The notes beneath the pieces are model-generated. The model searched no databases. It saw nothing but the letters and a program-made list of their open reading frames with translations, and was not told where the DNA came from. Of a stretch of 64,000 nucleotides of DNA, positions 10,501 through 20,507 are shown piece after piece. The stretch comes from Capitulum mitella (Eukaryota; Arthropoda; Thecostraca; Pollicipedomorpha; Pollicipedidae), in the NCBI GenBank assembly GCA_030062745.1, contig CP099839.1:26835324-26899323 (forward strand), given 5' to 3'. How positions within the stretch are numbered: the first letter of the stretch is position 1; each line of letters starts with the position of its first letter. Both the position numbers and the translations under genes were made by a program.

Positions 10501-12328
10501 ATTAAATTAATTTAGATTTAATTATGCCGGGACTGCCCTATCACTTCTGGTTACAAGTGGCAATTGGGTTGGTACGGAGTGATCATCGTATGCTCATGCG
10601 TCATCGTTCTGGTTCTGTGTCCGAGAGCCGGCCAATGCCGGCCGTTGGAGTGGTTGTGTCGCACTTCAGAAGCTGGTCGGTGCTCTCTGCCGTCCCCGGC
10701 GTGTGTTGTCGCTCCTCTGACGACCTACTGCGCCGCCAGCCGCCATCGGCGACGCAGTCTTTACGTTACCGTGTCTCAGCCGAGCGACACGTGTCAGCCG
10801 ATTCTGACGTCATCCCGCGCCGGCAGCTCGCCGGACGCCGCCGGCGACGCCCTCATCCAGCAGAAGCAGAAGAAGCGCAGGAAGAAGAAGCCGCGCCTGC
10901 CCAAGGACTACAACCCCAAGGTGAAGCCGGACCCGGAGCGCTGGCTGCCGCGGCGTGAGCGGTCTACCTTCAAACAGAAGAAGCGCCGCCGCAACGAGGT
11001 CATGAAGGGCACGCAAGGAGGACCATCGGCCCAGAGCGACCTCTAGTGAGTAGCCATATCGGGCTTGGCACGTGCCCACGTCCGCATGACGATGTGAGGG
11101 TTGTCTCAGCGGGGGAGGGCAATTTGCGTATCGGAGTAGTATTTCTTATTTGGCATCGACCCAGGTGAAAGCCTCGGTTTCATGTCTCGAATAGTCAAGC
11201 ATTGGCGTCCCAAGCATGGATACGTATGTCTGATGCAACTGGCATTGGCTCCAAGCCTAGCGTATATCATGACCGTGATCGGTAGTTCAGTTGGTAGTGC
11301 TCCGGTCTCCCCGTCCTGGCAAGACCAGTTTGAGTTGCCCCGGCGCTCGATATTTGGCCCAGCTTTTTCGGGTCAGCCGGCAATGGGCCAACACAGTGTT
11401 AGACTGCTCATCACACGGTCGTGCCGCGCCCTTGCCGGCGCATTAAACGGTCGCCACGATATCAGTTGTTGCCTGGAATTGCTCGATCTGGAGAAGGGGG
11501 TCGGGTTCTGCAGAAAGCTTTGCTTAGCGCTGGCTCCGATCCCCAACATCATTTCAGCAGCCATTTGGGTCAGAATTATTTAAAAAGAAAATACATGGCT
11601 GAGCACCCAGCGACGACGGTGCTTTGTGACTAATGCCTGTTCGGCTTTAGGTTTTGCCCACGTTGGTTGGACTGACGTCCGTATGTTCTGGCCACCTGGT
11701 AACCGTGACCGTGTGCCGGTATGTGTCCGTTTGTCTCTGCTTCTTGGCGGGACACCGTCTGTGTGACCGTGTGCATGTGTCTCGATCCGCCCGAATCGGT
11801 CACGGACGTCCTGGTGTCCTTGGGTCTGGGACTTTTCTCCACCTGGCACTGTGCCCAGCGCCGTGTTGGCTATTTACGGTCGATACGGATTTCGTTTATC
11901 TCCGTCGGCCTCGTTGTCGTGACAGCTCTGTGTAATCACCTGTGTACCCGTTTACCCCCCTGCCGCGTGATGTTCGTGTGTCCGTGTCTGCGCCGCTGGC
12001 CGTCTGTCCGTGCGTGTGGCCTGCTGGCCGTCTGTCCGTGTGTCCGTGCCCGCCGCGCTGACCATGTGTCCGTGTGTCCGTGTTTGCGCTACTGACTGTC
12101 CATGTGTCTTCATTGCCGACCGTCTGTTCGTGTTTCCGTCTGCACGCTACTGATCGTCTGTCCGCGTGTATGCGCTGCTGACTGTGTGGTCGTGTGTCCG
12201 CCAGCGACATCACCAAGACGGCGCCGCAGCAGAAGGCGGCCGTGCTGCCGGACCAGACGGCCGGGCCGCGCCAGATGTCGCGCAACGCCCAGAAAAAGAA
12301 GAAGCAGAGCAAGAAGAGCAAGTGGTGA
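206..12328 (+). CDS. SRP72: Signal recognition particle subunit SRP72 (11 exons, 5' end outside window)
   Basis: SRP72 is the largest SRP protein. It forms a heterodimer with SRP68 on 7SL RNA and is needed for co-translational targeting to the ER. Exons, all joining in phase: 206-323, 4936-5073, 5286-5403, 6151-6344, 6941-7211, 7943-8143, 8520-8681, 9235-9393, 9934-10085, 10827-11045, 12205-12328; about 618 codons. The order matches the vertebrate protein: N-terminal TPR helices, a middle segment with [13 protein letters not shown] '[12 protein letters not shown]', DVDALEL, then the lysine-rich RNA-binding segment with [17 protein letters not shown] and RRERS, KGTQGG, and a final lysine-rich tail ending KKSKW. 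Human SRP72 is about 671 aa, so roughly 40 N-terminal residues are missing here, presumably upstream of base 1. There is no internal stop or frameshift, so the gene looks functional. Coding exons are strongly GC3-rich from 6.1 kb onward and less so in the first three exons. Confidence 0.96.
324..1560. other. Intron sequence, AT-balanced, no gene seen
   Basis: This is the first part of the large SRP72 intron. It has a C-rich stretch near 520-560 and no open frame longer than about 100 codons with recognisable content. Bases 700-1560 may be the 5' flank of the transposon relic that follows. Confidence 0.4.
1613..3930 (+). pseudogene. Decayed transposase-like gene relic inside the SRP72 intron
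   Basis: Broken plus-strand frames follow one another as one ancestral protein: 1613-1804, 1801-1920, 1877-2131, 2226-2429, 2491-2688, 2538-2762, 2763-2917, 2918-3352, 3428-3640, 3648-3872. Readable pieces include [44 protein letters not shown], the piece starting [18 protein letters not shown], and near the end [20 protein letters not shown] with ALTLIQ-like and [16 protein letters not shown] recall this D-T-T-SNTG / CRHH / DFAER combination from multicopy unannotated invertebrate proteins that look like DNA transposases. The D in FDTT may be the first catalytic residue of an RNase H-like fold (inference). Many frameshifts and stops mark it as dead. No terminal repeats were found. Confidence 0.55.
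4369..4501. repeat. (TA)n microsatellite, two blocks
   Basis: A long AT dinucleotide array is split by a short unique insert (CTTCCTTAGGAAAGCATC) around 4420-4438, in an SRP72 intron. The Tyr-Ile open frames through it are artefacts. Confidence 0.97.
4936..5073 (+). CDS. SRP72: SRP72 exon
   Basis: The acceptor is CCCTGCAG and the donor AAG|GTGAGT. It reads [20 protein letters not shown]..., the conserved SRP72 TPR segment equivalent to the vertebrate FEKAYCEYRLNR stretch. It ends with two bases of an Arg codon. Confidence 0.95.
5286..5403 (+). CDS. SRP72: SRP72 exon
   Basis: The acceptor is GATGTAG and the donor CAG|GTTAGC. It reads [14 protein letters not shown] then [19 protein letters not shown], matching the family pattern YRDLV-N-QDDYDEER-TNL-AV. 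It ends in phase 0. Confidence 0.95.
5829..6150. repeat. Minisatellite abutting an SRP72 splice acceptor
   Basis: About nine copies of a roughly 33-bp unit, with variants of 'GGCGCCAGTGTGACGCCGT' plus 'ATGTCTCGGGGAGA'. It runs straight into the acceptor at 6149-6150. The exon's first bases GGAGACG match the GGGAGACGG part of the unit. All frames are open because the unit lacks stops, which explains the long repeat ORFs on both strands. Confidence 0.93.
6151..6344 (+). CDS. SRP72: SRP72 exon
   Basis: The acceptor is ACCATAG, directly after a minisatellite; the donor is CA|GTGCGT. It reads [20 protein letters not shown] then [20 protein letters not shown], a TPR with the family's G-T-EL-YN-AC motif. 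The acidic loop [12 protein letters not shown] precedes AIIQ. It enters in phase 0 and ends with two bases of Gln. Confidence 0.94.
6345..6940. other. SRP72 intron, no gene seen
   Basis: Unique-looking sequence with short duplicated phrases near the exon (CATACTGTGCGTAC repeats of the donor CATACAGTGCGTAC around 6338-6411). Nothing else is recognisable. Confidence 0.5.
6941..7211 (+). CDS. SRP72: SRP72 exon
   Basis: The acceptor is TGGCGCAG and the donor CCAG|GTGAAC. It reads [20 protein letters not shown] ... [20 protein letters not shown], very close to vertebrate SRP72 ([17 protein letters not shown]). It ends in phase 0 at SLLTHQ. Confidence 0.96.
7440..7942. repeat. Degenerate minisatellite ending at an SRP72 acceptor
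   Basis: Imperfect repeats of a roughly 30-bp unit of the form GTCTGCCGTGTGCCGGGTGGG, AGTCTGCGGC. Best-kept copies lie at 7790-7910. The array continues to the pyrimidine tract and AG at 7941-7942, so the splice acceptor sits at the array edge. Confidence 0.85.
7943..8143 (+). CDS. SRP72: SRP72 exon
   Basis: The acceptor TCGGCAG follows a degenerate minisatellite; the donor is AAG|GTGGGT. It has 67 codons, phase 0 at both ends: [19 protein letters not shown] then [17 protein letters not shown], with the repeated Leu/Ala spacing of TPR helices. Confidence 0.93.
8520..8681 (+). CDS. SRP72: SRP72 exon
   Basis: The acceptor is GCCCCTCAG and the donor AAG|GTGAGC. It has 54 codons, phase 0: [20 protein letters not shown] then [14 protein letters not shown], equivalent to the family's A-I-W-Q-N TPR helix. 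Confidence 0.94.
8682..9234. other. SRP72 intron with short tandem CTCTGTG/CTCTGACGG repeats at its 3' end
   Basis: Bases 8682-9090 look unique. From about 9115 to 9234 there are tandem GTGCTCTGT units, then two copies of a CTCTGACxGCCxCCGTCTxxC phrase; the second forms the branch/polypyrimidine region of the acceptor. Confidence 0.6.
9235..9393 (+). CDS. SRP72: SRP72 exon
   Basis: The acceptor is CTGCCGCAG and the donor TCAG|GTGTGC. It has 53 codons, phase 0: [18 protein letters not shown] then [13 protein letters not shown], matching the family's REAANFKLKYGR...H-LAQLISAYS. The last 21 bases of this exon are copied several times in the following intron. Confidence 0.95.
9394..9760. repeat. 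Minisatellite derived from the 3' end of an SRP72 exon
   Basis: The phrase GGTCACCGCCTACAGTCAG, identical to the last coding bases of exon 9235-9393, recurs at about 9420, 9525, 9629 and 9674, with variants at 9467, 9571 and 9728. The higher-order period is about 105 bp. Spacers share GAAGCTGTCTGTGCTGACG and GACCTGATGCAGGCCTTGAC. The donor GT after the CAG is altered in most copies; a copy near 9752 keeps CCAG|GT. Confidence 0.95.
9934..10085 (+). CDS. SRP72: SRP72 exon
   Basis: The acceptor is CTGCCGCCAG and the donor CCTAG|GTCAGT. It reads [19 protein letters not shown] then [12 protein letters not shown], matching the DVEALE segment that links the TPR part to the RNA-binding tail. It ends with two bases of Ser. 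Confidence 0.93.
10086..10826. other. SRP72 intron, nothing recognisable
   Basis: A 741-bp intron with open frames but no family resemblance. Confidence 0.5.
10827..11045 (+). CDS. SRP72: SRP72 exon, RNA-binding segment
   Basis: The acceptor is GCCGGCAG and the donor CTCTA|GTGAGT. It contains [19 protein letters not shown] then [13 protein letters not shown] and MKGTQGG, the hallmark of the SRP72 7SL RNA-binding domain. This exon identifies the gene most securely. The acceptor is the one that restores phase with the preceding exon (AG + C). Confidence 0.96.
11275..11600 (+). mobile_element. tRNA-derived SINE copy in the last SRP72 intron
   Basis: The head is GATCGGTAGTTCAGTTGGTAG, a tRNA-like A box. 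The B-box position reads AGTTTGAGTTG (degenerate) about 45 bp downstream. A second copy at 49912 keeps a clean GGTTCGAGTC there. The body shares CGCTCGATATTTGGCCC, GGCGCATTAAACGGTCGCCAC and CAGCCATTTGG with the copies at 49.9 and 51.2 kb. It ends in an A-rich tail near 11590. Confidence 0.8.
11950..12200. repeat. Degenerate GTCCGTGTGTCCGTG / CTGACCGTCTGTCC minisatellite
   Basis: Short TGTCCG-type repeats of variable length occupy the 3' end of the last SRP72 intron up to its acceptor. Confidence 0.8.
12205..12328 (+). CDS. SRP72: SRP72 terminal exon
   Basis: The acceptor GTCCGCCAG ends a TGTCCG-rich tract. The split codon TA|C gives Tyr, then [33 protein letters not shown] and TGA at 12326-12328. 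The lysine-rich, Trp-ended tail is typical of SRP72. I see no clear AATAAA before the transposon that starts at 12610. Confidence 0.92.
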
Positions 12329-12609
12329 GCGGCGCGGGCCGCACGTGTGGCCTGGAGGTGGCCAGGGCCATTTTCTTCACATTTTATCAATAATAGGTGA
12401 TGTGGACGGGAGACTGTTTCGATTCGTCGTGAAACAGAGAGAGAGACCAGAGTTCGGAGGAACGCGAGAGGAGAGACTGATTCGCGGAGTTCGAAGAGCT
12501 CACGGCTGCTGCGCTCGGATGCCGGTCATGGCTGGCACTTCGTCTCGATGTAAACGAACAGTGAGGCGTTGCATCATCATACGGACCTCCGGCCGTGCCT
12601 GGGAACCCG

Positions 12610-13877
12610 TTAACCCTTTCCCGTACCCGTAACGCCAGGGCGCATTCCCGTGTGGGATGCTTATTCTCCACACACCCCCCCCCCCGCCCCGCACAAGGTC
12701 TCGAGAGTTGCCCTTTCTGTTTCATTGCAGTAAACGGCGAACGACTCGCCATGCCGCGAACATGCAGTAAACACGAACGCAAATGGCCATGCTGTAACAC
12801 GCCGTGCAGTAAACGCAAACGACGTCATTTTGATAAGCTTTGAAAATCTCTGACTTGGTATGTTTATTATAATATTACAAAATGTTTATAATTATAATTT
12901 ATTCATTCCGACATTTATGGACCTATTCAATGCAAATGTCATGAATTTAAAGCAAATCGATTGGACCGTTTTATTTGTTAATACGTTTATAACGTTTGGA
13001 ATTTCGGGAAAATCTTGAGTGTTCACAGGGCTTGAAAATTGGGAGGAATTTCTCTTCTGAAAACTGGATTAACCTAAAAGTTGAAAATAGTTTTTTTGGC
13101 TTTTACTAGTTGTATTAGAAGTACAAATCGTATCACATTGATTGTATTTTATTGGCACAGGCGGCGCCAGGGACATGAAAAGGGGGACTGTCATGATCAC
13201 ATGTTGATAAGATCAGCGTAAGACATATGGCCTTAAATGACCTCAGATGACCTGAGAGTCACATTGGATGGCCGTGAGTTTATCTCATTTTGTTTCAAAA
13301 CGATCCTAGTTATCTGAGTTGAATATATTGAATATATTCTAAAACTTCTCGATACGGCCATCGTGATATAGGGTACGCGCACCGACTTTTTAAGTCAGCT
13401 CCGTGACCCGACGTGATGTGGATCTGAACCGTGAAACTCATGTAGAGGACATTGTTCTAGAACATATAAGTTCTTGATTTTCCATTTCTAAAATTAGCGT
13501 AAAATATAGTTGCATAAAACTTGGCCTGACCTTTCAAAGTGAACTCAAATCGTAAAAAATATGGTCGCACGTTTGCCCGGATATTTACCTATACACTTAT
13601 CTAATGTTCCGAGTACTACCTCGAGAACTCTATTTTTGGCAATCATTTTCCTTTCACTTTCAACAATGCGAAAGAATGGTCTGAGGTACGCCTCAGAAAC
13701 GTGGCCTGATTCCGCTCTTGGGCAAAATGGAGTTATGAAAATGTGGCGTACTACGGAGGAAGAATTGGTAAAGTAAATTACCATGTTTCGTGACGCATCT
13801 TCAAAAACCTTGAAACAGCCACCACAAAAAGACGGGAGGTTCTGAAGCCTCTCGCCCCCGCACGGGAATAGGGTTAA
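12610..13877 (+). mobile_element. piggyBac-like nonautonomous element, family B copy 1
   Basis: It begins TTAACCCTTTCCC and ends CACGGGAATAGGGTTAA. TTAA at both ends is the piggyBac target duplication, with CCCTATTCCC/GGGAATAGGG terminal repeats. The interior matches copies at 34093 and 51440: a C-run then CTCGAG, 'TATGGACC', 'GGGGGACTGTCATG', 'CCTTAAATGACCTC', 'GGGTACGCGCA'. There is no coding capacity. It lies 281 bp after the SRP72 stop, so it may supply part of the 3' flank. Confidence 0.85.
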
Positions 13878-15087
13878 GACGGCTAGATCCGCCGCAAGTG
13901 GTGTCCACCATGTCCGAGCAGAGCAAATCGCTCCGCCACGCGGCTTTTGTCGGGCGACATGCATGCGCGACAGGTACACGAACACCCGTCAGGCGTCGTT
14001 GATTTACACCTGCGGTACGTATCCGGCGTGCGGTCGTAATTCCGTGTTCCATGGGCAGATACAACGGCCGTGACGGGACCGGCCGATAGCCGGCGATATC
14101 ACTGATGATGCACATCCGCCCGAGGATGGGCGATTTGCACCATTTGCAGGTTCACGGACGACCGGCCGCGGTCCGGTGGCCCACAGTCGGGACGGGTACG
14201 GGGAACTTGGTCGCTGTTGTGGTGGCGGCGCCGCACGGTGATAGGTGTCGACGCGTCCGGACCGGAGGAGCGGGCCCCGCCAGGTGGCGGAGGCTTCGGG
14301 TGGGTCGTGTTCTTTGGCTGGTGCCGGTCCGGCCAGCCCCCTGCAGAGATTCGACGCAGATGTGTTCTTGACGAGGTTCAACGCCGACAAAGGTGTTTGT
14401 GTATCGCCACGAGGCCGGGCCAAGACGCGACAGCACTGAACATATGTTTCGTTTTTCTGACGAAATCCCGGCTTCATCCGGCGAGAGGCGCTGTCGTCCT
14501 TCGCTGGACGAGAGTGGCTTCGGGGCCCCCTGGCTCGATAATGGAAGGTGGTAGAGGAAATCAGAGTACTTTTGAATGCCTCTTGTGCTCACCTAGAATG
14601 AAGTCCAGCAATGCCTGATCTATATAAACGTTTCTAGGTGAACTTACGTCGAAATATGTGCTTTGTGACAAGTTATGCTTCATGCTTCAAGAAATTTTTC
14701 TTCGGGATATTACTACAGAAAAATGTCATCATGAATATTAACTAGGCGTGCTTCAGCGTGCATCACCCAGCGGTGGCGTGTGCGGTGTATGCAACAGTTC
14801 TAACTACCATGAAATGGTTTTCATATGATCATTTGTAACTAGCGAGTGCAATCCTGGCCCTGGTTTAGTCCTCTAAGAGTCATCCCCTTCTTTGGCCGCT
14901 TTGGGCAGTGATTCATAGCATATTGTGATGTTACACAACATCAGCAACATGTGCATATGCGTTGTACATTTCACATGTGCAAATGTTGCACATGCTGCAG
15001 ACATGACAAATCATAGCCCATGGACATTGTTGCATTTCCCGGGGTTCCTTAGATATCTTTATTCCTAAAGCAAAGTATTTAAGAATC
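13878..15087. other. Intergenic, GC-rich then AT-rich, no gene supported
   Basis: Open frames on both strands at 14.0-14.6 kb overlap each other in GC-rich DNA and have no recognisable content. Confidence 0.4.
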
Positions 15088-15145
15088 TTGTATATATATG
15101 TATATATATATATATATACATATATTTGTATATATTTTAAATATA
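15088..15145. repeat. AT-rich TATATA microsatellite
   Basis: Dinucleotide TA run interrupted by TATATG and TATTTG. Confidence 0.9.
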
Positions 15146-17976
15146 TTCAAATGTAATGGTCAATGCTTGTATAAATGGGCAATTCGCAGTTCTTGCAAAA
15201 TCCGAGATGGCGTGACCTTGACGAATAGGTCATGTCTTAGAAAAGGCTTTACAAAAAATGTTCAGATTTACAAATCTTGTGTAAAAATATGCAAAATTCA
15301 TCTACGAGAAATTTCAGAATGATATGTCATATATATCAAAAGTGATGAACGAAAAACCTCAGGGGACCCTGTGAGAGGTGCCGGCTCATGGTCCCACAAA
15401 CACCTGAGGCACAGCGCAAGTGTAGCACCATATTGTTTTATATCCGGCTGTCTATCATATATACGCTATCAAACCATAAATGATAAACGACCGTTTTCAG
15501 GTTGACTTATACAAAAGAAACAGAATGCTGTATGACGCTGCATCACTTTCAGTGTTATGTCTGTTATCTGTAAAGAAAGCTAGAACACACTGGGTATCCA
15601 CTTCAGTCCATAAAACGAAAATAATCAGAAAACACCCGCATCCAGTGCCCCAGGCGGAAAGTTTTCTTCCGTTCCAAATGCAGATAAATGATCGTCAACG
15701 CTAGGTGCATACAGTCGTTGAATCATTTGTCCACAGTTCCGAGGCGTATATCTTGCATTTTAAACTAATACAAAATGCAGGTACACAATATTTGAACCAC
15801 TAACTATTTTACAAACACATTTCTTTCCCCGCTACTGATGTCAGTGGCGTCGTGCACTCGTGCAGCTGAGCATCCTTCGTCGCGGTGATCCGACGGTGGC
15901 TCCGCGACGGCGGCGGCGAGAGGCATTACTACGCGTCGCCTCTCAGAGACCGTCACTGTGTCGGCGGCGGCCGACGTGCAGTTTCGCGGAAGCTCGCCAG
16001 GGTCGAACTTCCGCGAGGGGCGCTGTGTTACAAGGGATTCTAGCGTTGGCTGAGGCGGGTGAGCTGGCTGCCTCTACGGCCGTCTTGCACCGTGTGCTTG
16101 AGGAGGCAGCAGCGGTAGGGATGCGGCGCGGCGCGTGGCGCGTTTGGAGGCATGCTCCTTGCTATGTGCATGAATGCGTGAGCAAACTGAGCACATTACC
16201 CAGTTAAGCTAAGCATTCAGTTTTATAATCGGCGTGACTGCGCAGATTACGTATGATTTTTGTTCCACATTTCCCGATATTTTTCGTGAGGAACTGTCTC
16301 AGTTTCCTCTAATGACGAGCCGACACTTCCTGTAATGCCTCCCTTGCCGGGCGAGGGGTTTCACCTTCACGCGGGTTTTGAACTGAAATACCCAAATGGA
16401 CTTCTGGTATGGAATGAGTCAAGACCAAATTTCGCAACAGGACGTCCCATTTATGTCAGATATTTAATCATCACTAATATTTTCCATCTCAGGTGTCATC
16501 GGCAATGTTTTATGTCATCTTGAGGTTTAGACCCGGAAAACAGCACTTCAGGACAACTTAAAAAGTGGCTTCACATGTGGACGGAGGCAGTCCAAGCGAA
16601 CAGACGCACGCCGTGCTTCTTAGTATGAGTGACAGGTGCAAACATTGGCTTGCGCTGCGATAACGGTGATACGGACTACCACCAACGGTTTACGGAACCT
16701 GGCCAACATACTGACGGAGGCGTGGTAATTTTTTCCGTGTGCAATGGACTGCAAAGCCAAAAAAGGCGAATAAAACCCCGTAACGTGTGCTATTTGCGCA
16801 TTAGCGGCTACGTCAAAATCTCTGAAGCCAGTCGTATGCGTTTTATTGTATCATGCAAATCCACAAATCTGTGTAGTTAAGTCCAGTTTGAGGTAATAAA
16901 GGCCGAATAGAAATACGACTGAATGACATATTTTGAATCGGTGTCCCAACAATTTCTAGTATGGCTATTTTCAAGCAAATCTAGTCATCACACTAGAAGT
17001 TTATTGTGCTTTGTAGTCCGTAGTCTGTCATATGTGCACTGTCTCAAATCCCGACGCTTGCGGAAGTTCAAAGCGATTACCCACGGCTCTGTCGTGTACT
17101 CTTTCAGGTCGTAGCCTGCTTACATCTGATCCGTGACGTCGCAGGCGGATGCAGGCCACTGAACTGTTGCGCTCATCGGCCTGCGAAGGCCCGTATTGCG
17201 TTTTATCAGGGTGCGACTGCAGAAGGTAGTTTTAGATGAATCGCATTTTCTGAAACTTTTAGGTCTTAATCAAAGAAATGAGAAATAAAAATACGGAAAT
17301 GGTATGAACGGTATTTTATCGCCAATACCGGCAGTCCATGAGAAGACAACCCAGGGTGGAGCATTCACTATAAATGAAAGGGGAGCAAACAAAATGTAAT
17401 AGAAACCGGGATAACACACGTCATTTTAAGGGGCGTCATGGAGTGATTGGCATGGTTGTTCGGACTGTTAGAGATGAATGGGAGCGGTAGACGTCGTGAC
17501 CAGCTAATCGGAATGCACACCAATCTCCTGCTGTTCTGCTGTCTGTGGCTGGTGCGGAGAGTGGGCCTGGGCCTCAGACCGCAGCCGCACTGCGGCAGGC
17601 GAGGGAATAGCACCAGGTGATGAAGTACGTCCAGGTACTGGGCCCAGAGCAGCGGGTCCGGCCTGTGGTCGGCGGGCCTCTGTCCGCGCCTGTGTGATAT
17701 TTCCAGCCGACGCCAGCCGGATCCGGGGGACGACGCCCGTGGACGATTTTCCCGGCCAGACCTGCGTCATCCAGACGAATCATCCTCCACACCTGACTTT
17801 CGCCGGCAAGAAGATCCTTTCTGCGGTGCGAAATGCCCCCCTCCGACCGGCTGGCCAAACAGGTACAAGATATGTCGCAACTGCCGACTGCCGCGTATGT
17901 AATTCCCACCAGGTGAGATCCGTCAACCTCGAGAGGGCAATACAAAGTAGATGCAAAACGTTGTATATTCTATAAA
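15146..17976. other. Intergenic, no gene supported
   Basis: Mostly AT-rich unique sequence. A GC-rich patch at 15850-16150 has a 115-codon Arg-rich frame without recognisable domains; I do not call it a gene. A second GC patch at 17560-17830 is likewise anonymous. Confidence 0.4.
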
Positions 17977-19184
17977 TAATAACCCGCGCCCGACCCTGGG
18001 TCGGCGGCGATCACGCCCGACTGGGGGGTAACGGCCCCCCTCTAACTGATGAACGGTTGGTCACACGATAAGAATAGGCGCACCGTTGCAAAGCTCGTGA
18101 CAAGTAGAGCTCGAAACTGGTCTCATTTTTAGTTTTGGATAATATATAAGCCATTTACGCCCTATATATATTTTCTCAGCCGACTGCATGAGACCGAGAA
18201 TCTCAAAGGCCGTGACTAATAACGTATAGGTTGAGGCACCAACGCACAGGTTAAGGTCCGCAGATGCCGATACACGTCTAATTTCTCAGGTTTGTTCAAT
18301 ATATACGCCGGAGCTCTGAGTTAAAGACACGCGAATTTTCACGCCGACTGTCGGCGGGCGCTGCAGCCGTACGTAGTAAGAAATTAACGGGAACTAATTT
18401 TAGCGTTTCTTTATTTTCGCAACATAAGCCTATTTCTGTAAATTTCATTGATCTTAGTGGTTCTTGCGATGGTTTCTCATGTTTAAATTTTGGAAAAACT
18501 TATCAGTTACCAATCTAAACAATTGGCGGAGCTGTATTCGCCTCTTTCGCCTCTTTATATCCAAAATATGCAATTTTTTAAACTTTTTTGGGATTTTTGG
18601 TATTACTTGCGTCTGTGCAAGCCAGCTCTGCCATGTTCTACGCATTCTGAGTAATTCATCGCAGATTTTGACGGTGCTACATTTTGGCTCACAACAGTTA
18701 TTCGTGACCTGACCTCAGGTCAATGGCTGGAAGTCATTGATACTTTGCCCATTGACGGTAATTAGATGTCCGCATCATTCCACACTAAAACTGTTATGAA
18801 AATTCTGCCAGTTTCCCAAAAAACGACGACATGTCTCAAAAATGGGCTTGACCTTAGGTCAATGACCCGGAAAATTTCGAAAAATCTAAGATAGCAGATT
18901 TTTTGCATCTATCAAGATCTCTAATCCCTGAAAGTATTATTGCGACATCTTGTTTTGCGAAAAAAGTTACAGGGCGCTAAACTTTTTCGGACATAGGTCC
19001 GTTTGACCTGACCTAGGTCAGACCTTTGGCTTGGCCTGAAGTCAAACCTTTGACACAAGGTGTAAAAATGATCAGGCAAAAGTTACACGAAGTTTCGTGG
19101 CGCTGCGTTTGTTCGTTCTCTCGCAATCCTAGGAAAACCTCAGGGGGCGGTCAACCGCTCCTCCCCAGTCGGGGGCGGGATAAC
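17977..19184 (-). mobile_element. piggyBac-like nonautonomous element, family A copy 1 (inverted)
   Basis: Reverse-complement copy of the elements at 56793 and 59043. It starts AACCCGCGCCCGACC (their right end) and ends CCCAGTCGGGGGCGGGATAAC (their left end). Shared interior includes 'CATATATTTTCTCAGCCG', 'AAATATGCAATTTTTTAAAC' and 'GTCAATGACCCGGAAAATT'. Its terminal TTAA sites have decayed (ATAA and ATAAC), so this copy looks older. Confidence 0.85.
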
Positions 19185-20294
19185 AAATCGATGGCTGACG
19201 ATGGCACAGGCACACGAAGGCATACAAAGGCATTGCAAAATGCATTATTGCGATCCTCGATACACATACACCAGGTGCCACTATAAATAGAAATGTACAC
19301 GATACTCAACAATAAATACAACATATCACAGAAAATTGAATAAAAAAGGAACGACATCTAACAAGTAAAAATAAACAAGACTAGTTGCCTTTTCCTGCAA
19401 GTCACCTCAGAACACCGGCATGCAATTATGAAATGCTTATGAATAGCTTTACTTTTGTGCTGGAACGTTGGCGCCGCAACACATGTCAAGAACGTTATGC
19501 TTCGGTGACTTGAGGAATCGGTGGTTTCGTTTATACGCTTGCAACGTGCACTCTACCGTGGGTACAAAAATAATGCAGTCTCGACGAAGAGGTTTTTGAG
19601 ATGGCTTCGTTCGCAAAGTTTAAAAGGTTGCAAAAAAGCGCCGCATACGCTTACGTGGTACAAGTCTTAGGAACTGGTTGCCTCATAAAACAGCGTCATA
19701 GTAAACGGCTCGACATCCCAACAGAAATCCATGGGCACAAAATGACTTCGGAAGTCGGCGCGCCCGAAAACACCAATAAACAACCAGCAGAAGTCCTTAT
19801 CTGCGCCGCATCAGGCAGATTACCAAATGTCGCCTCGTCTTTGTACTGGTAGCCGTTTGGGTAAGATCTAATATTCTGAGCCCTTCCTTGGAAAACCCCT
19901 GTCTCGCGCCGAGGAGTGTCTCCAAACAAACTCGGAAATTCGCTGAACACATCGCTGTCGCAGTGCAGCTCGCCGGTGAGCTCCTTTCCACGGTTCGTGA
20001 CGGGCTGCCTGACTCTCAGCTCGAGAAAGCCGCGCAGATAAGGACGTATTCTCGGCGGGCTCAAGTCAGATGACGCTGATACTCGGCTTGCGTCGTCCGC
20101 TTGGCAGCTGGCTCTGGCCGGTGGCTGCTGATCTGTAGCCGGTGCAAGCCCGGTACCTGCTGATTCGCAGCTGGTGCTGGTTCGTAGCTGCTGATTCGTG
20201 GCTGGCGCCGGTCTGCAGCTGCTGATCCGAGCCTCGGCTTGCCCTCGCTGTGCCAGGAACGCTGCGCCGGCAGCTGCCAGCTCCACCTCGGCAG
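19185..20294. other. 3' flank of the cytokine-like gene; ORF of unclear status
   Basis: On the minus strand, 20286-19696 is open for 196 codons just after the stop of the cytokine-like gene. Bases 20090-20240 are a short GCTGATTCGTAGCTGGTGC-type tandem repeat. The frame contains RPYLRGFLELRVRQPV and SRSLFGDTPRRE-like text but no family I know. It may be 3' UTR or an unrecognised exon. Confidence 0.3.
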
Positions 20295-20507
20295 CTAGCC
20301 GGCCGACGGCTGGTTCCTCAGCGTCCGCATCACCTCGTCCAGGTGCGAGATGTACCGCTTGTACTCGCGGATGGTGATCCAGTTGCGGAGGTTGCGCTCC
20401 CGGCTGATGTCCAGCGCCCGGTCTCCGTCACCCATGAAGTCGGCGGTCACGGTGCCCTTGGGCCGTAGCTGCTTCTCCAGCATGGCGATGTGCAGCTCGC
20501 ACAGCAG
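20295..20507 (-). CDS. Cytokine-like gene, exon 4 (helix C end, helix D, stop)
   Basis: The acceptor is CTCTCCTCCACAG, phase 0. It reads LLCELHIAMLEKQLRPKG, TVTADFMGDGDRALDISRER, NLRNWITIREYKRYISHLDE, then TAG at 20297-20295. Helix D ends only eight residues before the C-terminus, as in the CNTF/LIF group. Confidence 0.7.
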   Translation of the reverse strand: MLCELHIAMLEKQLRPKGTVTADFMGDGDRALDISRERNLRNWITIREYKRYISHLDEVMRTLRNQPSAG

